Positions 47,131 to 59,270 of a stretch of DNA of 64,000 bases are shown here, piece by piece. The notes beneath the pieces are model-generated. The model did not search any database. It was given only the letters and a program-made list of their open reading frames with translations, and was not told where the DNA came from. Both the position numbers and the translations under genes were made by a program. Each line of letters starts with the position of its first letter. Positions within the stretch are counted from its first letter, which is position 1. Source of the DNA: Blastomyces gilchristii SLH14081 (Eukaryota > Ascomycota > Eurotiomycetes > Onygenales > Ajellomycetaceae); NCBI RefSeq assembly GCF_000003855.2, contig NW_003101680.1:1746976-1810975 (forward strand). Direction: 5' to 3'.

Positions 47131-48040
47131 TATGAGATAACTAGTAGAGATTACTCTATTACATATTAGAGATATTAAGTAAGAAATACTACTTAAGACT
47201 TCTTATTTTTCTTAAAGAATCTTTTAAAGATAATTTTACAGTAATAAGCTGATATTTTATAGACTCTGTAATACTCTTCTTTTATTTTCTTTTAAAGAGT
47301 TTTTTAGAAGTTTAATAAGACTACACAAGTGTAAAATTCCTGAAGTGATTAGAGAAAAGAGATATTGAAAATCAATAAAAAAGATTAATATTATTAACTC
47401 ACAGACTGCTACTATTCTAATAGAGCTGCAGCTCACTGAAAAAGTAAAAAGAGAGATCAGAGTCTACTTATTAATAATCACACTCTTATCAAACTCATTC
47501 TTCACTATTAAAGTCTCTGACACTGATATCTTTATCTGCTGAGAAGTTAGCACTGCAGTGCTGTAGAGAAGTATGCTGTAGAAGAGTATAAGAGATGCTT
47601 AAAATATTAACTTATTAATTTATAAAGCATTTCAGTTATCTACTTTAATTGAAGTAAGATTCTCTTCAATCAGTGATTGATCTCTGTGATACTTTTAATA
47701 ACAGTATCAGTTAATTTCTTCTTGAAATCAGTTATTCTGAGATGTTTTTTTATCTCAGAGATTCATACTTTCATCTTCTTTTACAGATGAGTAAGAGAGA
47801 TCTTTTCAGTCTTAATAGAATTTATTAATACTTAAAGCTTTAAGACTCTCACTCTGTACTACTTGAGTATTTAAACTTCTTATCAGAGCTGATACAATAT
47901 CTTTCTATGAGATAATACTTACAGAGAGATAGAAGTTGTTATTACAGATATAATAAAAATAACAGAAGTAAGAGAAGAAATAGATATATAAAATTCTCTT
48001 CTTCTTCAGCTGCTTGATACAGTGCAGATAAGTAGTAATA
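47131..48040 (+). other. C2 spacer between chromodomain and extra gene
   Basis: AT-rich and stop-filled, no motif seen. Probably contains the 5' part of the extra gene, but no reliable frame could be traced. Confidence 0.5.
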
Positions 48041-48493
48041 CTGATTAGAAGCTGCATCAGAGTCTTTTCACAGAGAGAAGATAAAGAAATTACAGAACTC
48101 TATAGACTCAACTTAGCAGTATTCTGAGCAGGGCTCAGACATGCTGTGAGAGAGAAACTACAGATTGAGCTTCTCAGAGTCACTGTCTCTGAAATCAAGC
48201 TCTTCTCAGGTTTCTCTCTGAATGATCACATGAGATCATACATCACTGTATTGACTGAGGGAAGGGGCAGCGTTGCAACAGCGATGAGAAGAGCAGAGAA
48301 CAGACTGAACACAGATGAATTAATTAGCAGAAGAAATGACATCTCACTGCAAGGCACAGCAACTTCTGCCACAGCTGTAAAAGAAGTAGAAGAAGATGTG
48401 ATAATGAGAGCAGTGCTCCCGCGGCTCATTGACACTGCCTTCATCTCCAACCTGGCTTTCTTAGCGGTTATGAAGGCTGCAGCTGCACCATGA
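48041..48493 (+). pseudogene. Extra 3' gene of family C, unknown function
   Basis: In frame from about 48041: RVFSQREDKEITELYRLNLA, one TGA at 48125, then AGLRHAVREKLQIELLRVTV, HMRSYITVLTEGRGSVATAM, RRAENRLNTDELISRRNDIS and an Ala-rich end with stop TGA at 48491. It lies about 900 bp past the chromodomain, in sense orientation. The part 48250-48480 keeps CpG sites and has no stop, unlike its surroundings. The homologous part of C1 (18258-18761 minus) is decayed. I do not recognise the family. Basic, helical, no membrane segment. Could be an extra gag/env-position gene or captured DNA. Confidence 0.55.
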
Positions 48494-48966
48494 AGACATT
48501 TACTCACTAGAAAATATCAGAATAAGTTCTTGATTATTCTCTAAGAATAATACTCTCATGCACTCACTATTACAATTGAGAGAGAGAAAAGAAAAATGTT
48601 TCACAGAGAGAGAGATCTTTTTGAAAAATCCTGTCACTACTGTTAGCTTTGTCTTTAAAAATACATCACTTTTGCAGAGAATTTTATACATAGAACAGAG
48701 TATATTGAAAGATCTGTAAGTCACTTATTAACTACATTTTTCACATTTTAAATCAATATATAAGAAACTCACTTATCATATGTTTGATTTGAATGAAGAT
48801 GAGAAAGAAAGATCTATACAGTCAGCAGAAAAACTCATCTATTTCTTTGTATCATACATAGTATATATACTGTTAATCAGTTGATAACTGTTACTATATA
48901 ACAAAGATAATTTCTAATCTGATAATCTTGAGAGTATAGAGACTATACTCTTAAAGAAAAGAGTAT

Positions 48967-49497
48967 TATCACACTCTCAGCTATGTCAAGACTCTGTTAC
49001 AGTTTCACACAGCTTATTACTTTTATATGAATAATTTCATTCTGTTTAAACTAGTTTTCAATTACTCTATGATATTATTCAGATATATTATAGAAAGATC
49101 TGATTGATAAATATAAGAATCTTACTTCTATATAAGATCAGCAGATTACTCTTTCTTAATAATGAGATATCACTGAGATATCACTTCAGCTATTCTCACT
49201 TATAAAATGAAAGAAGAGTATCTACTTATTATCTATATAGAATAGCTAGATACTGACTTCTTATTAAAGAAGTCAGTAATTCATTTTTCTTCTACTGAAA
49301 TATATAAGAGTTACTGCATGTCTTATACAATCTTCTTAGTATACTAAGTATTATATCTGTAATATTCTCATAATAACTCTGTAGCCTATGAGCTCACTAT
49401 TTAAGCAAGATAGTTAAGCTCACTTATACAGCTTCTTAAACAACTATCTCTACATAATGCTGTTGACTAGTCATTACTTCGGTTCTGTAATATTACA
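48967..49497 (+). repeat. 3' LTR of C2 (about 531 bp)
   Basis: Aligns throughout with 58678-59213 and, in reverse complement, with 17255-17798. A purine run (AAAGAAAAGAG) precedes it. Ends AATATTACA. Compared with C3 it shows dense C-to-T and G-to-A differences in its first 120 bp. Confidence 0.88.
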
Positions 49498-50381
49498 TCT
49501 ATATTAATATAATCATTGACAAAGTCTTCTATTTTGAGATATAAATAACCAGTTCCTCTACATTCTGCTGACAATATTTATATTATTATATAAAAACAGA
49601 CTTATATTCTCTATAATATCAAGACTCTGAAGAGGGAAAGTCTTGATAGAGAGTATACAGTAGTATATATCTTAGCAGTTTCTATCTCATTCTTCTACAG
49701 CAGTTAATGCAAAAAAAAAAAAGATCTTAGAAATAGTTTTTTACTTCTCTTGAAAAAGTAAGATGTTTTTCTCTGGATTTTATACAATATTCTTACAAAG
49801 AATTAAAAACAGAGTTGTTTTCTGTTATAATTTCATATTCTATTAAGTAAGAATTACTTTTTCAGTGACTGAAGAGCTTTCATTAATACTTAATTTCTTT
49901 TTATACTTTTTATTAACTGATTTGAGTTGCACACTTGTTGTGTGAGAAGAATTGAATAATTTAGAATAAAATTGAATAGTTTTAATCAATTTCTCTGCAA
50001 AAAATTAATTAATTTATTTTTTGTCAGTTTTTCTCTCAAAAACTGTCATATTATCTGATTTATTATCAATTGATATTATACTTTTCCTCACTGTATTTCA
50101 AGAAAGAGATTATAAAGATTTTATTGATTTATCTTAAAAATTAATTTTAGTTTATTAGATTCTCTTCAAAAATCTAATCTAGTTACTGAACTAGTGTAAA
50201 AAAAATCAGGTATTTTATACATAAAAGTCTTTTATTCTTCTTTTGAAACAGTCTGATCAACTTTTCAATTGAAAACAGACTTAGAAATCTCTTAATTAAA
50301 ACAGTCTAATCAACTTTTCAAAAGAGTTTGATAAATATCTCAATTGAAACAGTCTGACTAACTTTTCATTGAGTGAGAACA
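49498..50381 (+). other. LINE leader, with a 21-bp motif present three times
   Basis: AT-rich stretch between C2 and ORF1. AACAGTCTGATCAACTTTTC or close variants occur at 50247, 50300 and 50348. An A12 run lies near 49712. No frame. Confidence 0.6.
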
Positions 50382-51980
50382 ATGAGTTCAAAAATACACT
50401 CAGTTAATATAGAAAAAGATGCTTTCTCAAATACTATTTCTGAGATTAAAATTCTGAAGAGAAGAAAGAAAGAAGAAATAGAGAAATAACAAGTTCTTGA
50501 AATACAGAAACTTGAAAAAGTAAGCAAGATTCTTGAAAAGCAGTGTCTGAGTGAGATGAATGAAGAAGTTCTGTTAATTCTTCATACTCAGGTTAGATAA
50601 CTACAGGAGATGATCAAGTTCAAACTTGGAATTTCAAACACAGTTCAAAAAATAATGAAATTCCTAGTACAATCACTGACTCTTCATCTTACTCTTCTTC
50701 TTTTTTTCCTACTTCTTCTTCTTCTTTGAATTAGAAGAAAACATATGCTCAAGCAGCTGAATCTGCTGTCTCTAAATCTGCTATCTCAAAACCTGCTCAA
50801 AATTCTGAGAAAACTGAGAAGAATACTGCTCATACTTCTATTCATAGAAAAGTAGAAAAGAAAATATAAAAAGAGAAAAACTTTCAAATCTTCAGAAATA
50901 GAAGACTTATTCTCAAAGTCTTAAATCAGAACATTCTGCAAAGAAACAAGCTAAGCTCAAATCTTATTTTCAGAATTAGAAATGAAATTAATCAGCAGTT
51001 CTTTTCTCAGTTAATGACTGATATTGAAGTTCAAAAATCAGTTATAGCTTCAATTGAGTCATCATTCTTTGAAAACTTCATCATTCTGACTACAATGTCT
51101 GAATTCAGTGCTGAATTTCTTATTCAGAATGAGAATCTCTGAAAGTCAGCAGTAGAATCTTTGCTAAACATAATAATTCTATCTGAGAGAGATGAAAAGA
51201 GAGATAAATTCATTCTTTATAATATTTCAGTTGAAATTTTTGACTGTGAAGAAGAAATACTACTTCTTAAAAATGAATTGAAAGAATACAACTCTATTTA
51301 ACTGAGAAAAGAGCCTGTATGACTAAATTCAATTGAGTTCAGATAAAGCAGAAGAAATGCCTCTGTTCTAGTATATATAAAAACACTTGAACAGTCAAAG
51401 ATCTCTGAAGTAAGAGTAGCAGATTTGAAAATGAGAGTTCATAAATACAAAGACTCAAGAATGAATCTCAAAGCTCAAACACAGTGTTTAAACTGTCAAA
51501 GATATGAACACTTTGCAATCTCATGTTTTAGAGACTCAAAATGTGTATTCTATATCAGAGATTATAAAACTAGTGAGCATAAATGTGAAACATGCTTAAA
51601 AAGAGATGAAATATGTTAACACACTCTGCTTAAGTGCTCTAATTGCAAAGAAAAACATGCATCTAGCTCAAAAGAATGTATATTTGCTTCAAGAACTCAA
51701 AAGAACTGAAGAAAAGATGAAGCTCAAAGTCAATCTAGAACTGAAGAGAAGAGTTAAGTCAGTAAACTTACAACTGCAAGCTTAAAAAGAAGAAACTCTC
51801 AACTATCTAAATCTTCAAATTTCAATTCTTCAGCTAAATGTAAACAGAATTTGAATTCTCAAACTTCTGTTAAAATTAGAGAATTGAGAAATAACTCTGA
51901 TAATAAACTAGATATAATGTAAGCAGTTGAGATTCCTACTTTTCAAAATAGTTATAATCTACTATCTGATAATAGTGATT
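50382..51980 (+). pseudogene. LINE ORF1 (zinc-knuckle RNA-binding protein), degenerate
   Basis: Begins MSSKIHSVNIEKDAFSNTI. The middle part is Ser/Lys-rich. The piece at 51425-51619 holds the knuckles: CLNCQRYEHFAISC, then CVFYIRDYKTSEHKC and, after a stop, CSNCKEKHASSSKEC. Three CCHC units in this spacing are usual for Tad/I-type ORF1, which packages LINE RNA. Expected Gly and Cys residues have become Glu and Tyr, and stops interrupt the frame about every 50 codons. Confidence 0.82.
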
Positions 51981-52019
51981 AGATTCTACTCTATCTCTAC
52001 TCTCTTTTAGTATGAATAT

Positions 52020-55000
52020 ACAATAAAAACAACAAAAAAAGTTTAAAAACTCTTCAAAAATCACATTTATTCAAAATAATGTGAATAGAAACTTAAATTG
52101 TATTTATTCTTATCTTTAAATTATATTTGAATAAAAAGTTGATTTTATACTACTTCAGGAACTGAATTTTGATACTGAGCAAAAATACATCATTTCTCAT
52201 TCAAGCTACTACTGCTTTCTACCTCAAAAGTCTGAGATAAAGTCAAGAGTAGTGATCTATGAAAGAAAGAGATCAAGATATCAATTTAATCTAAGATTTA
52301 ATATTATGTCTAACCCTGATATTCTGATGAGTGATATTATAGATAAAGAAGATGAGTTTGATACTATACAGCTTATAAATATCTATAATGAAAAGTCATT
52401 GAAGAAAAATAATAATATCTGAATAATTGATAGAGAATTTCTGAATATAACTTCATTAAGAAACTTTATAATCACAGGAGATTTCAATGCACATCATCTC
52501 TGATGAAATTCAGAATGCAAGAGAGCAGTAAGAGCTGATAATCTGATTGAATGAATCTTTGAGTATTCAATAGATTTGATTAATAAGTCTGATTAATAAA
52601 CATTCTTTAGAAAAGGCATGAAACAGAAATCTATTATAGATCTAATCTTCATGTTATAAAATCTAATGAAAAAAAGACTTGTAAACTGATTTATTGATTC
52701 AAATGAGACATTAGAATCAGATCATGAGATTATTCAATTTGATATTGAACTGAGTGAAAAACAAATGAGTGAAAACCCTCTTCTCTCTAATCAGTTTAAC
52801 TTTGAAAAAGCTGATTGAAAAGCAGTTGAAGAAAGCATAAATCTATTAAAATCTGAAAGACAGAGTGAGCTATATTGAAATTCTGATCAAGATATCTCAA
52901 ATGAAATGCTTGAGAATAGAGTGAAGCTCATTACATCTATTATTCTAACAAGTGTTAGAGATAATATTTCAAAGAGAAAATCTTCTGAGTATTCAAAATC
53001 TTGATGAAATGAGAATATCTTATCTAAAAGAAAAGAATTAGCTACTGCTAGAAGAGATTGAAAGAATGATGTAATATCTGATGAAGAGTTCAAAGCTGTC
53101 AGAAATGAATATTTTTCAGATATTAAAAGAGTTAAAACAGACTGCTGAAATAAATTTCTTAAAGAAGCATAAGAAAAGGAAGTTTTTAAAGCTTTTAACT
53201 ATACTAAAACAAGAAGTGTAGCAAAACTTCCAGTCTTAGAATATGAGTTTCAGAATGAATCATATACAGCAAACTCTTTTGAGAAAAAATGTCAAGCTTT
53301 TATAAGAATTTTCTTTCAGAACTCATCAGATTCAGATTCAGATTCAGAGAAAGAGAATATATCACTTCTCAACTATATTAATGAAAATGACTGAGAATAG
53401 TCTGATCTTACACAAGATGAATTAGAGTTCTATCTTCTCAAGTTCTGTTAAAACTGCTGCAGGGCCTGATTCAATTAATCACTTGATTATTCAAAATACA
53501 TATTCCTACTTAAAGAATGAATATTTTGAGCTTTTTTTCAATCTCTTGAAAAATGAATATCATTCTAAATGCTGGAGAGAAGCTACTGAAGTGATTCTTA
53601 CAAAACCTAATAGAAAAACTTCAATTTCTAAGTCATATAGAGTAATATCTCTATTAAACTGTCTAGAAAAGATTTTGAAAAAGATAATAGCTACTCAACT
53701 ATCTTTTATAAGCTCTATTAATAACTCTCTTTTATTCAGTGAATAAATGAAAGATAGAAAACAATGTTCTGCAATTGATACTGTTCTCTCAGTTGTTCAT
53801 GATATTCAAATAGCAAAGCATGAAGATCTGGTCTCAACTGTAGTTTTTATTGATATAAAAGAATCATTTGATCTTGTTTCAAAGTCAAAGTTAATTCAGA
53901 CTTTGAAGATGTTAAAACTGTCACTTTCTCTAATAAAATAAGTTAACTGTTTTATATCTAAAAGAATTATACAACTTTTCTTTGATGAAATGAAACAAGA
54001 CAAGACTGAGATAAAAATAGAAGTATCACAAGAATCTTCAATCTCACTCATTTTATTTGCAATATACACTGCATATCTATTCAAAAATAGAAATATGAAA
54101 ATAGTGCAATCTCTGAGTTATGTAGATGATATTGATCTAGTCTACAGCTCAAAAACTATTAAAGAGAATTTAAAAGTGATTGAAAAAGCTGTAAAGAAAA
54201 TCTTTGTCAGAGCAGATATCAATCAAATTCAATTTAATATGAATAAAACTGAGTTAATTCATTTCTTTTCTAGATTCAATGAGAAAGAACTATCTCTAAC
54301 TCTTTTAAATAGAGAGATTAAACTCAGTTTAAATGTCAAATGATTAGAAGTATGATTAAACTCTAAGTTGAATTTTAAATATCATATTCAACAAAGAACT
54401 GTCAAGGCAGAAAGACTATTGAATAACATTATCAGACTATCAAATACAGAGAGAGGTCTATTCTTCCAGGCTATGAGACAGTTATATATAGCCTGTATTA
54501 TCTCAGTAGCTGATTATGAAGTTCAAGTTTAATGAAATAATCAAGGAAATTTTACTGAACTCTTTCAAAGTCTGTAAAACAGAGCTTTGAGAAGAATTCT
54601 GAGAGTATTCAAATCATCTTCTATTAAAGCAATGAAAATTGAAGCTTCAATTCTCTCTTCTGCTATTAGATTTGAAAAGGCCTGTATGAACTATACTCTG
54701 AGAGTGATAAAGATGAGCTTAAATCATATAATCAGAGAAAGAGTCTCCTCTTCATTTTCATCAATTAACTCTGAAAACAAACTGGATTGAAATAGATTTC
54801 TTGATTGAAATGAAAATAATTCTTCAAAGAAAATATCTTCACAACTGTACAGACTATACTCACTGATTAAAAATCAATTTTCTTCTTTAAATATTGAAAA
54901 AGTTGATTATGAGAAGTTATCTCTCTGAAGAGAAAAGCTTGAATCTCTTATAGACTTACAAATAAGTGAACTATCTAAAGAGAAAGAATATTAACAGCAT

Positions 55001-56110
55001 TTGAAGAGAATTTCTATAATTAATATAAAAGACTCTATTCTGATTTATTCAGATGACTCAAAAAATGAGAATTTGAATAGATTAGATACAGACATTGCTT
55101 ATACTGAAGATAATATTAATTTTATCTCAAATTTCTGAAATTTAGACTGTGAATCTGAAGTCTTTGATACTGAACTATTTGTAATAGTGAAAGCTTTCAA
55201 ACTTATTGAAATAAAATCTTATAAAAGAAAAAATAGTTTGAAAGAGACATGAATATTCTCTGATAGTCAAGCTGCTTTAAAAAGACTTAGAAATAGTCAG
55301 ATTCATAATAATTAAATGAATCTTGAACTAATCTTAAACTTCATTTTAAAAATTCAAAAGAGAAGAATATCAAAGCTGATAATTTATCTACACTGAGTTC
55401 CTGCTCATATGAATATTCATGGCAATGAATTGACTGATTCAGCTGTAAAAAAAGGTTCAGAATTAAGCAGATCTATTCAAAAAGTTGTGTCCTGATCTTT
55501 TATAAAGAGAAAAATAAAAGAATCTTGTTTAGACAAGTGAAATGAAAGCTGGCAGAAATAAAAGAAGAGTATACATTATTCAAGATTTGAAACAAAACCC
55601 AAGTGGAAATCTTGTTCAATTAAATGTAAAAAGAAAATATTCTCATCTATAATACAGCTGAAATTAGAACATGATTATTTCAAATCTTATATACAAAGAT
55701 TTGATGATAGATTTGATTCAATAGAATGCTCATTCTGTAATACAAATGAGAATTCTGAGTATATTGTAATGCACTGTGCATTATATAATAGTCTCAGAGT
55801 CAGATTGAAAGAGAAGTATAATCTAAATTAATTAAATATGAGATTCTTATTCTCAACTGAGACAGGAATTAAATACTTAATAGACTTTCTATCAGAAACT
55901 TAAGCAGCTATAAGAAAATGACTGAATTCAGAAATATCTGAATATGAAGAGGAGGAAATTGATCAGATATAGTCTGTTAAAACAGCTATATACTATCTTT
56001 TAATAATTTGTTTCATTACAGTCTCTCTTTATTTTACTTTACTTTTTTCTTTCTACTCTTTTCTATCTATCTATTTAATGTGTCTATCTTTAAGACTGTG
56101 TTCTCTTTTC
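52020..56110 (+). pseudogene. LINE ORF2 (endonuclease, reverse transcriptase, RNase H), degenerate
   Basis: Endonuclease: LLQELNFDTE, GDFNAHHL (52478-52501) and ESDHEIIQFDIE. Reverse transcriptase: KTAAGPDSINHLII-like start near 53450, KSYRVISLLNCLEKILKKII, VVFIDIKESFDLVSK and intact YVDD (54119-54130). RNase H: SDSQAALKRLRNS (about 55260-55300) and VPAHMNIHGNELTD. A C-terminal CxxC...HC finger (CSFCNTNENSEYIVMHC) follows. Stops break it and the frame changes near 53440. ORF2 would nick the target and copy LINE RNA in place. Confidence 0.88.
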
Positions 56111-56321
56111 TTTTATCATGTCAAATGATTTCAAAATATCAGAAGATGTTAAAATACTGTAATTTGTAAACAGTTTTTGTATTCTGAGCTGGAATTTTCT
56201 GATTTTGCATATCTGAAATTGGTGAATGTATAATAGTTAACTTTATAGATATAGGAAAAACCCTGAGAACTTTGAGTTCTCAGGTAGATGTCATAGTCTC
56301 TGACTGCATACATCTATAATT

Positions 56322-56345
56322 GAAGAATAATAATAATAATAATAA
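56322..56345 (+). repeat. AAT-repeat tail of the LINE
   Basis: AATAATAAT... run ending directly at the 12-bp duplication. A short-repeat tail instead of poly(A) is seen in several Tad/I-type LINEs and marks the 3' end. Confidence 0.85.
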
Positions 56346-58677
56346 TTATAGCTCATCTAATGTAGGTTCAGAAGAAGTTGAGATATCAGTGACAGTTCTA
56401 ATTGAAGAAGCATGTATAGTGCTGTGAGCTGTTTCATCTTGATCAACTAGTATCTTTGAATTCAAGAGTCAGTGCTCTCAGTTCATTCAGTAAGTATCTA
56501 TTACATCAGATAGCATATCTTGCTCTTATTAAGAGAGAGTATCTGCTATCAAGTTCTGACTGTCAGAACAGTAGTGTATTGTAAAATGAAAGTAGCTTAA
56601 GAACTCAGATCATTGCATCTGTCATTCAGTGAGTTTACAGATAGTTGTGAAGTATTTGAGGTTCTTATAATCTGTGACTATCTCAAATTCAGAGACACTT
56701 CAGAGTTCAGAGTCTCATTCTTCTAAACAGTGTACAATTGTAAGAAGTTTCTTGTTATAGATCTCATAATTGCATTCAGCAGGACTCAGTTTCTTAGATA
56801 TGAAGACACATGATTATAGAACATCTTTATCATCATATTACAATATCACTTCTCCTGTTACATAGTCAGAGAAATCAGCTTCAACAACTGTCTCATGATC
56901 AGAATCAAATGTTATCAGCAGAGAGATATTAATGAACATCTTCTTCATCTGTATAAATACAGCTTCAGTGTTCACTGATCATTGAAATACTGAGTCTTTC
57001 TTAGTAAGTTCTGTAAGTGATCTCACAATATCTGAGAAGTTTTGTATAAATTGCTGATAGAAGTTAGCAAATCTGATGAAGCTTTATACATCTTTCACAG
57101 TGTGCAGAGTCTCTCATTCAAGAATAGCAGAGATCTTCTCAGAATTTATTCAGATCTTCTTGCCAGCTTCTATAATGAAATCTAAGTATTTAGCACTCTT
57201 GACTTTGAAATCACACTTATTAATATCAATTGATAGTTCTGCTTCTTATAGTCATTGTAATACTCTTTACACATACTCTTAATATTTCTTTCTGAATTCA
57301 TTGATGAAGATGAGAATGTCATCTAGATAAGTAGATACAAATTCATCAAGAAAGTCTCAGAGTGCTTAGTTAATATACTTCTGAAATGTACTGAGAGCAT
57401 TGATCAGTTCAAAGAGTGTGACTACTTATTCAAAGAGATTATATCATGTTCAGAATACTGTAAGTCACTCATCTTCTTCAGTGATGCAGATCTTATGAAA
57501 CATAGTGATAACATCTAACTTTATAAACTATTAAGCTTATTCAATATAAGCTAGAGTTTCATTGATAAGAGATAAAGAATAATAATCTTTCTTTATTAAT
57601 CTATTCAATTCTTAATAATTCATGCAGAACTGAAGTCCTTTATCTGATTTCTTTGCAAAGAGAATAGAGGCTGTGACAGAAGAGTTACTAATATGTATAA
57701 ATTCTTTATTTAACAGATCATTGAGTGTCTTTCAAAGAAGAAGAAGTTCATCTCAGAATATGTTATAAAGAGAGTCTTATAATAATTCAGAGTTCTTATC
57801 ATTCTTTTTCTCTAACTTAATACTGTGATTCACTTCAAAATCTTGTAAGAGAGATATGTTTGTAATATTATCTTGTTAAAAGATATCTAGATATTCATGA
57901 TATTATTGAGAGAGTTTTGTATGAGAATCTGTTATTATAATATGAGATCACTTTTCTAGAGTCTTTTTAATATTAGTCAGACTGATGAAATAGATTATCA
58001 CATAATTCTGCTATCAGTGACTTCTTTTCAGAGTATTTCATATGTATTGACAGAGATCTGTATCAGATTCATGATCTTATGAATGTCATCTTCATGAATT
58101 CTATCATTGTTAGAGAATATCAAGCTTCTGTTTCAAGTATTTAATAAAATACCTTGTTCAGATAGTCAGACAAGTTCTAATATAAGATCATAATCAACAT
58201 TATTAACTTTATATGTATAGACATCTTTATGTAAATATTCTTTCACATCTATAATCAACTTTATTATATAATGAGTATAAATGTCTTTTGAATCATCAAA
58301 TTCTGTGAGAAGTTGAGATTTTAATAAGAGAATACACTGAAGATTATAATATCTTATAACTGAAGATTTTATCATTGCATAGTAACATAGACTGCTGTCT
58401 ATCATAACTTTCATATTATATATATTATCAATCACAGTAGATACAAGAATCACATTTATTATTATTTTCTCTTTAAATTATTATCATCTGATCTCTTCAA
58501 GCTTCTGTTTGTAAATTTGAACAGAAGCTATTCTTTTTCCTGTTTCATTAAGACATTCTTATAGTTATCTTCTGAATCTTTCTTCACTGCAATGTGATTG
58601 ATGTGAACAGACACTGATTCATTTCTTAAGTGAGAAGATATATAGGCTGATCAGCAGTTGAAAGCAATGTGCTCTGA
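56346..58677 (-). pseudogene. RNase H, RT, protease and gag end of A5, degenerate
   Basis: Reads on the minus strand. Protease with flanks (58166-58453) is open for 95 codons: VIDNIYNMKVMIDSSLCYYA, DSG now DSS. RT YLD motif lies near 57327-57340 minus. It ends in the gag zinc-knuckle region where C3 is inserted (58677/58678). Confidence 0.85.
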
Positions 58678-59213
58678 TATCACGCTCCCGGCCGCGCCAA
58701 GGCCCCGTTGCGGTTCCACACGGCCCATCACTTTCATGCGGATGATTTCATCCCATCTGAACCGGTTTCCAACTGCTCTATGACATCATTCGGATATATC
58801 ATAGAAAGATCTGATTGATGAATATGAGAACCCCACTTCTATACAAGGTCAGCAGATTACTTTTCCTTGACAGTGAGACACTGCTGAGGTATCACTTCAG
58901 CTATTCTCACTCATGAAATGAGAGAAGGTATCCGCCCATTGTCTATATAGAATAGCTAGATGCTGGCTTTCCATGAAAGAAGTCAGTGATTCATTTCTTT
59001 TGCTATAAAAGAAATATACACAAGAGTTACTGTGTGTCTCATACAATCTTCTTAGTATACTAAGTATCATATCTGTGATATCCTTGTAATAACCCTGTAG
59101 TCTACAAGCTCACTATTCAAGCAAGATAGTCAAGCTCACTTATACAGCTTCTCAAACAACTATCTCTACATAACATCATCAACTAGTCACTGCTTTGATT
59201 TCATCATATTACA
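58678..59213 (+). repeat. 5' LTR of C3 (536 bp)
   Basis: Begins TATCACGCTCCCGGCCGCGC, where the first dinucleotide is probably a changed TG, and ends CATCATATTACA. The first 120 bp are CpG-rich; the rest is AT-shifted. A5 sequence ends cleanly at its start. Confidence 0.85.
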
Positions 59214-59222
59214 ATTCAAATT

Positions 59223-59256
59223 GCTTGACCTGATTACACATTTGAATCAGTCAAGC
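59223..59256 (+). promoter_or_regulatory. Hairpin right after the C3 LTR
   Basis: GCTTGACCTGATT (59223-59235) and GAATCAGTCAAGC (59244-59256) form a 12-bp stem with one bulged C and an 8-10 nt loop, starting 9 bp past the LTR. ATTCAAA at 59214-59220 can alternatively pair with TTTGAAT at 59241-59247. The LTR is not followed by TGG. Role unknown; priming or packaging are possible. Confidence 0.55.
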
Positions 59257-59270
59257 TCTAACAGACTGAT

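Larger units (their letters stand above)
43420..49497 (+). mobile_element. Ty3/gypsy chromovirus C2, lacking 5' LTR and gag
   Basis: Colinear with C3 from about 60430 to 64000, then continuing to a 3' LTR (48967-49497). The left limit is not sharp: homology to C3 becomes clear by about 43480. There is no 5' LTR, gag or matching duplication, so C2 is 5'-truncated relative to a normal LTR element. Inserted in the LINE leader. Confidence 0.82.
42781..56345 (+). mobile_element. Tad-like LINE (non-LTR retrotransposon), interrupted by C2
   Basis: Flanked by the 12-bp duplication TTATAGCTCATC (42769-42780 and 56346-56357) within A5. Parts: CpG-bearing 5' region (42781 to about 43410) with tandem units, the nested C2 (about 43420-49497), leader, ORF1 with zinc knuckles, ORF2 with APE-type endonuclease, RT and RNase H, and an AAT-repeat tail. 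Two frames, CCHC ORF1 and RNase H after RT fit the Tad1/I side of LINEs. Without C2 it is about 7.5 kb. Confidence 0.85.
40998..58677 (-). mobile_element. Ty3/gypsy chromovirus A5, minus strand, interrupted by LINE and C3
   Basis: Family A copy inserted in the hAT. Pieces: 40998-42780 (3' LTR, chromodomain, integrase) and 56346-58677 (RNase H, RT, protease, gag zinc-knuckle region). The 12 bases at 42769-42780 and 56346-56357 are the LINE duplication. The gag start and 5' LTR must lie to the right of C3, beyond the window. Left flank is CAGTG (40993-40997). Confidence 0.87.

Noticed and set aside
48226..48507. 93-codon minus-strand frame
   Set aside because: Shadow of the sense frame 48041-48493, which continues further and matches the element orientation.
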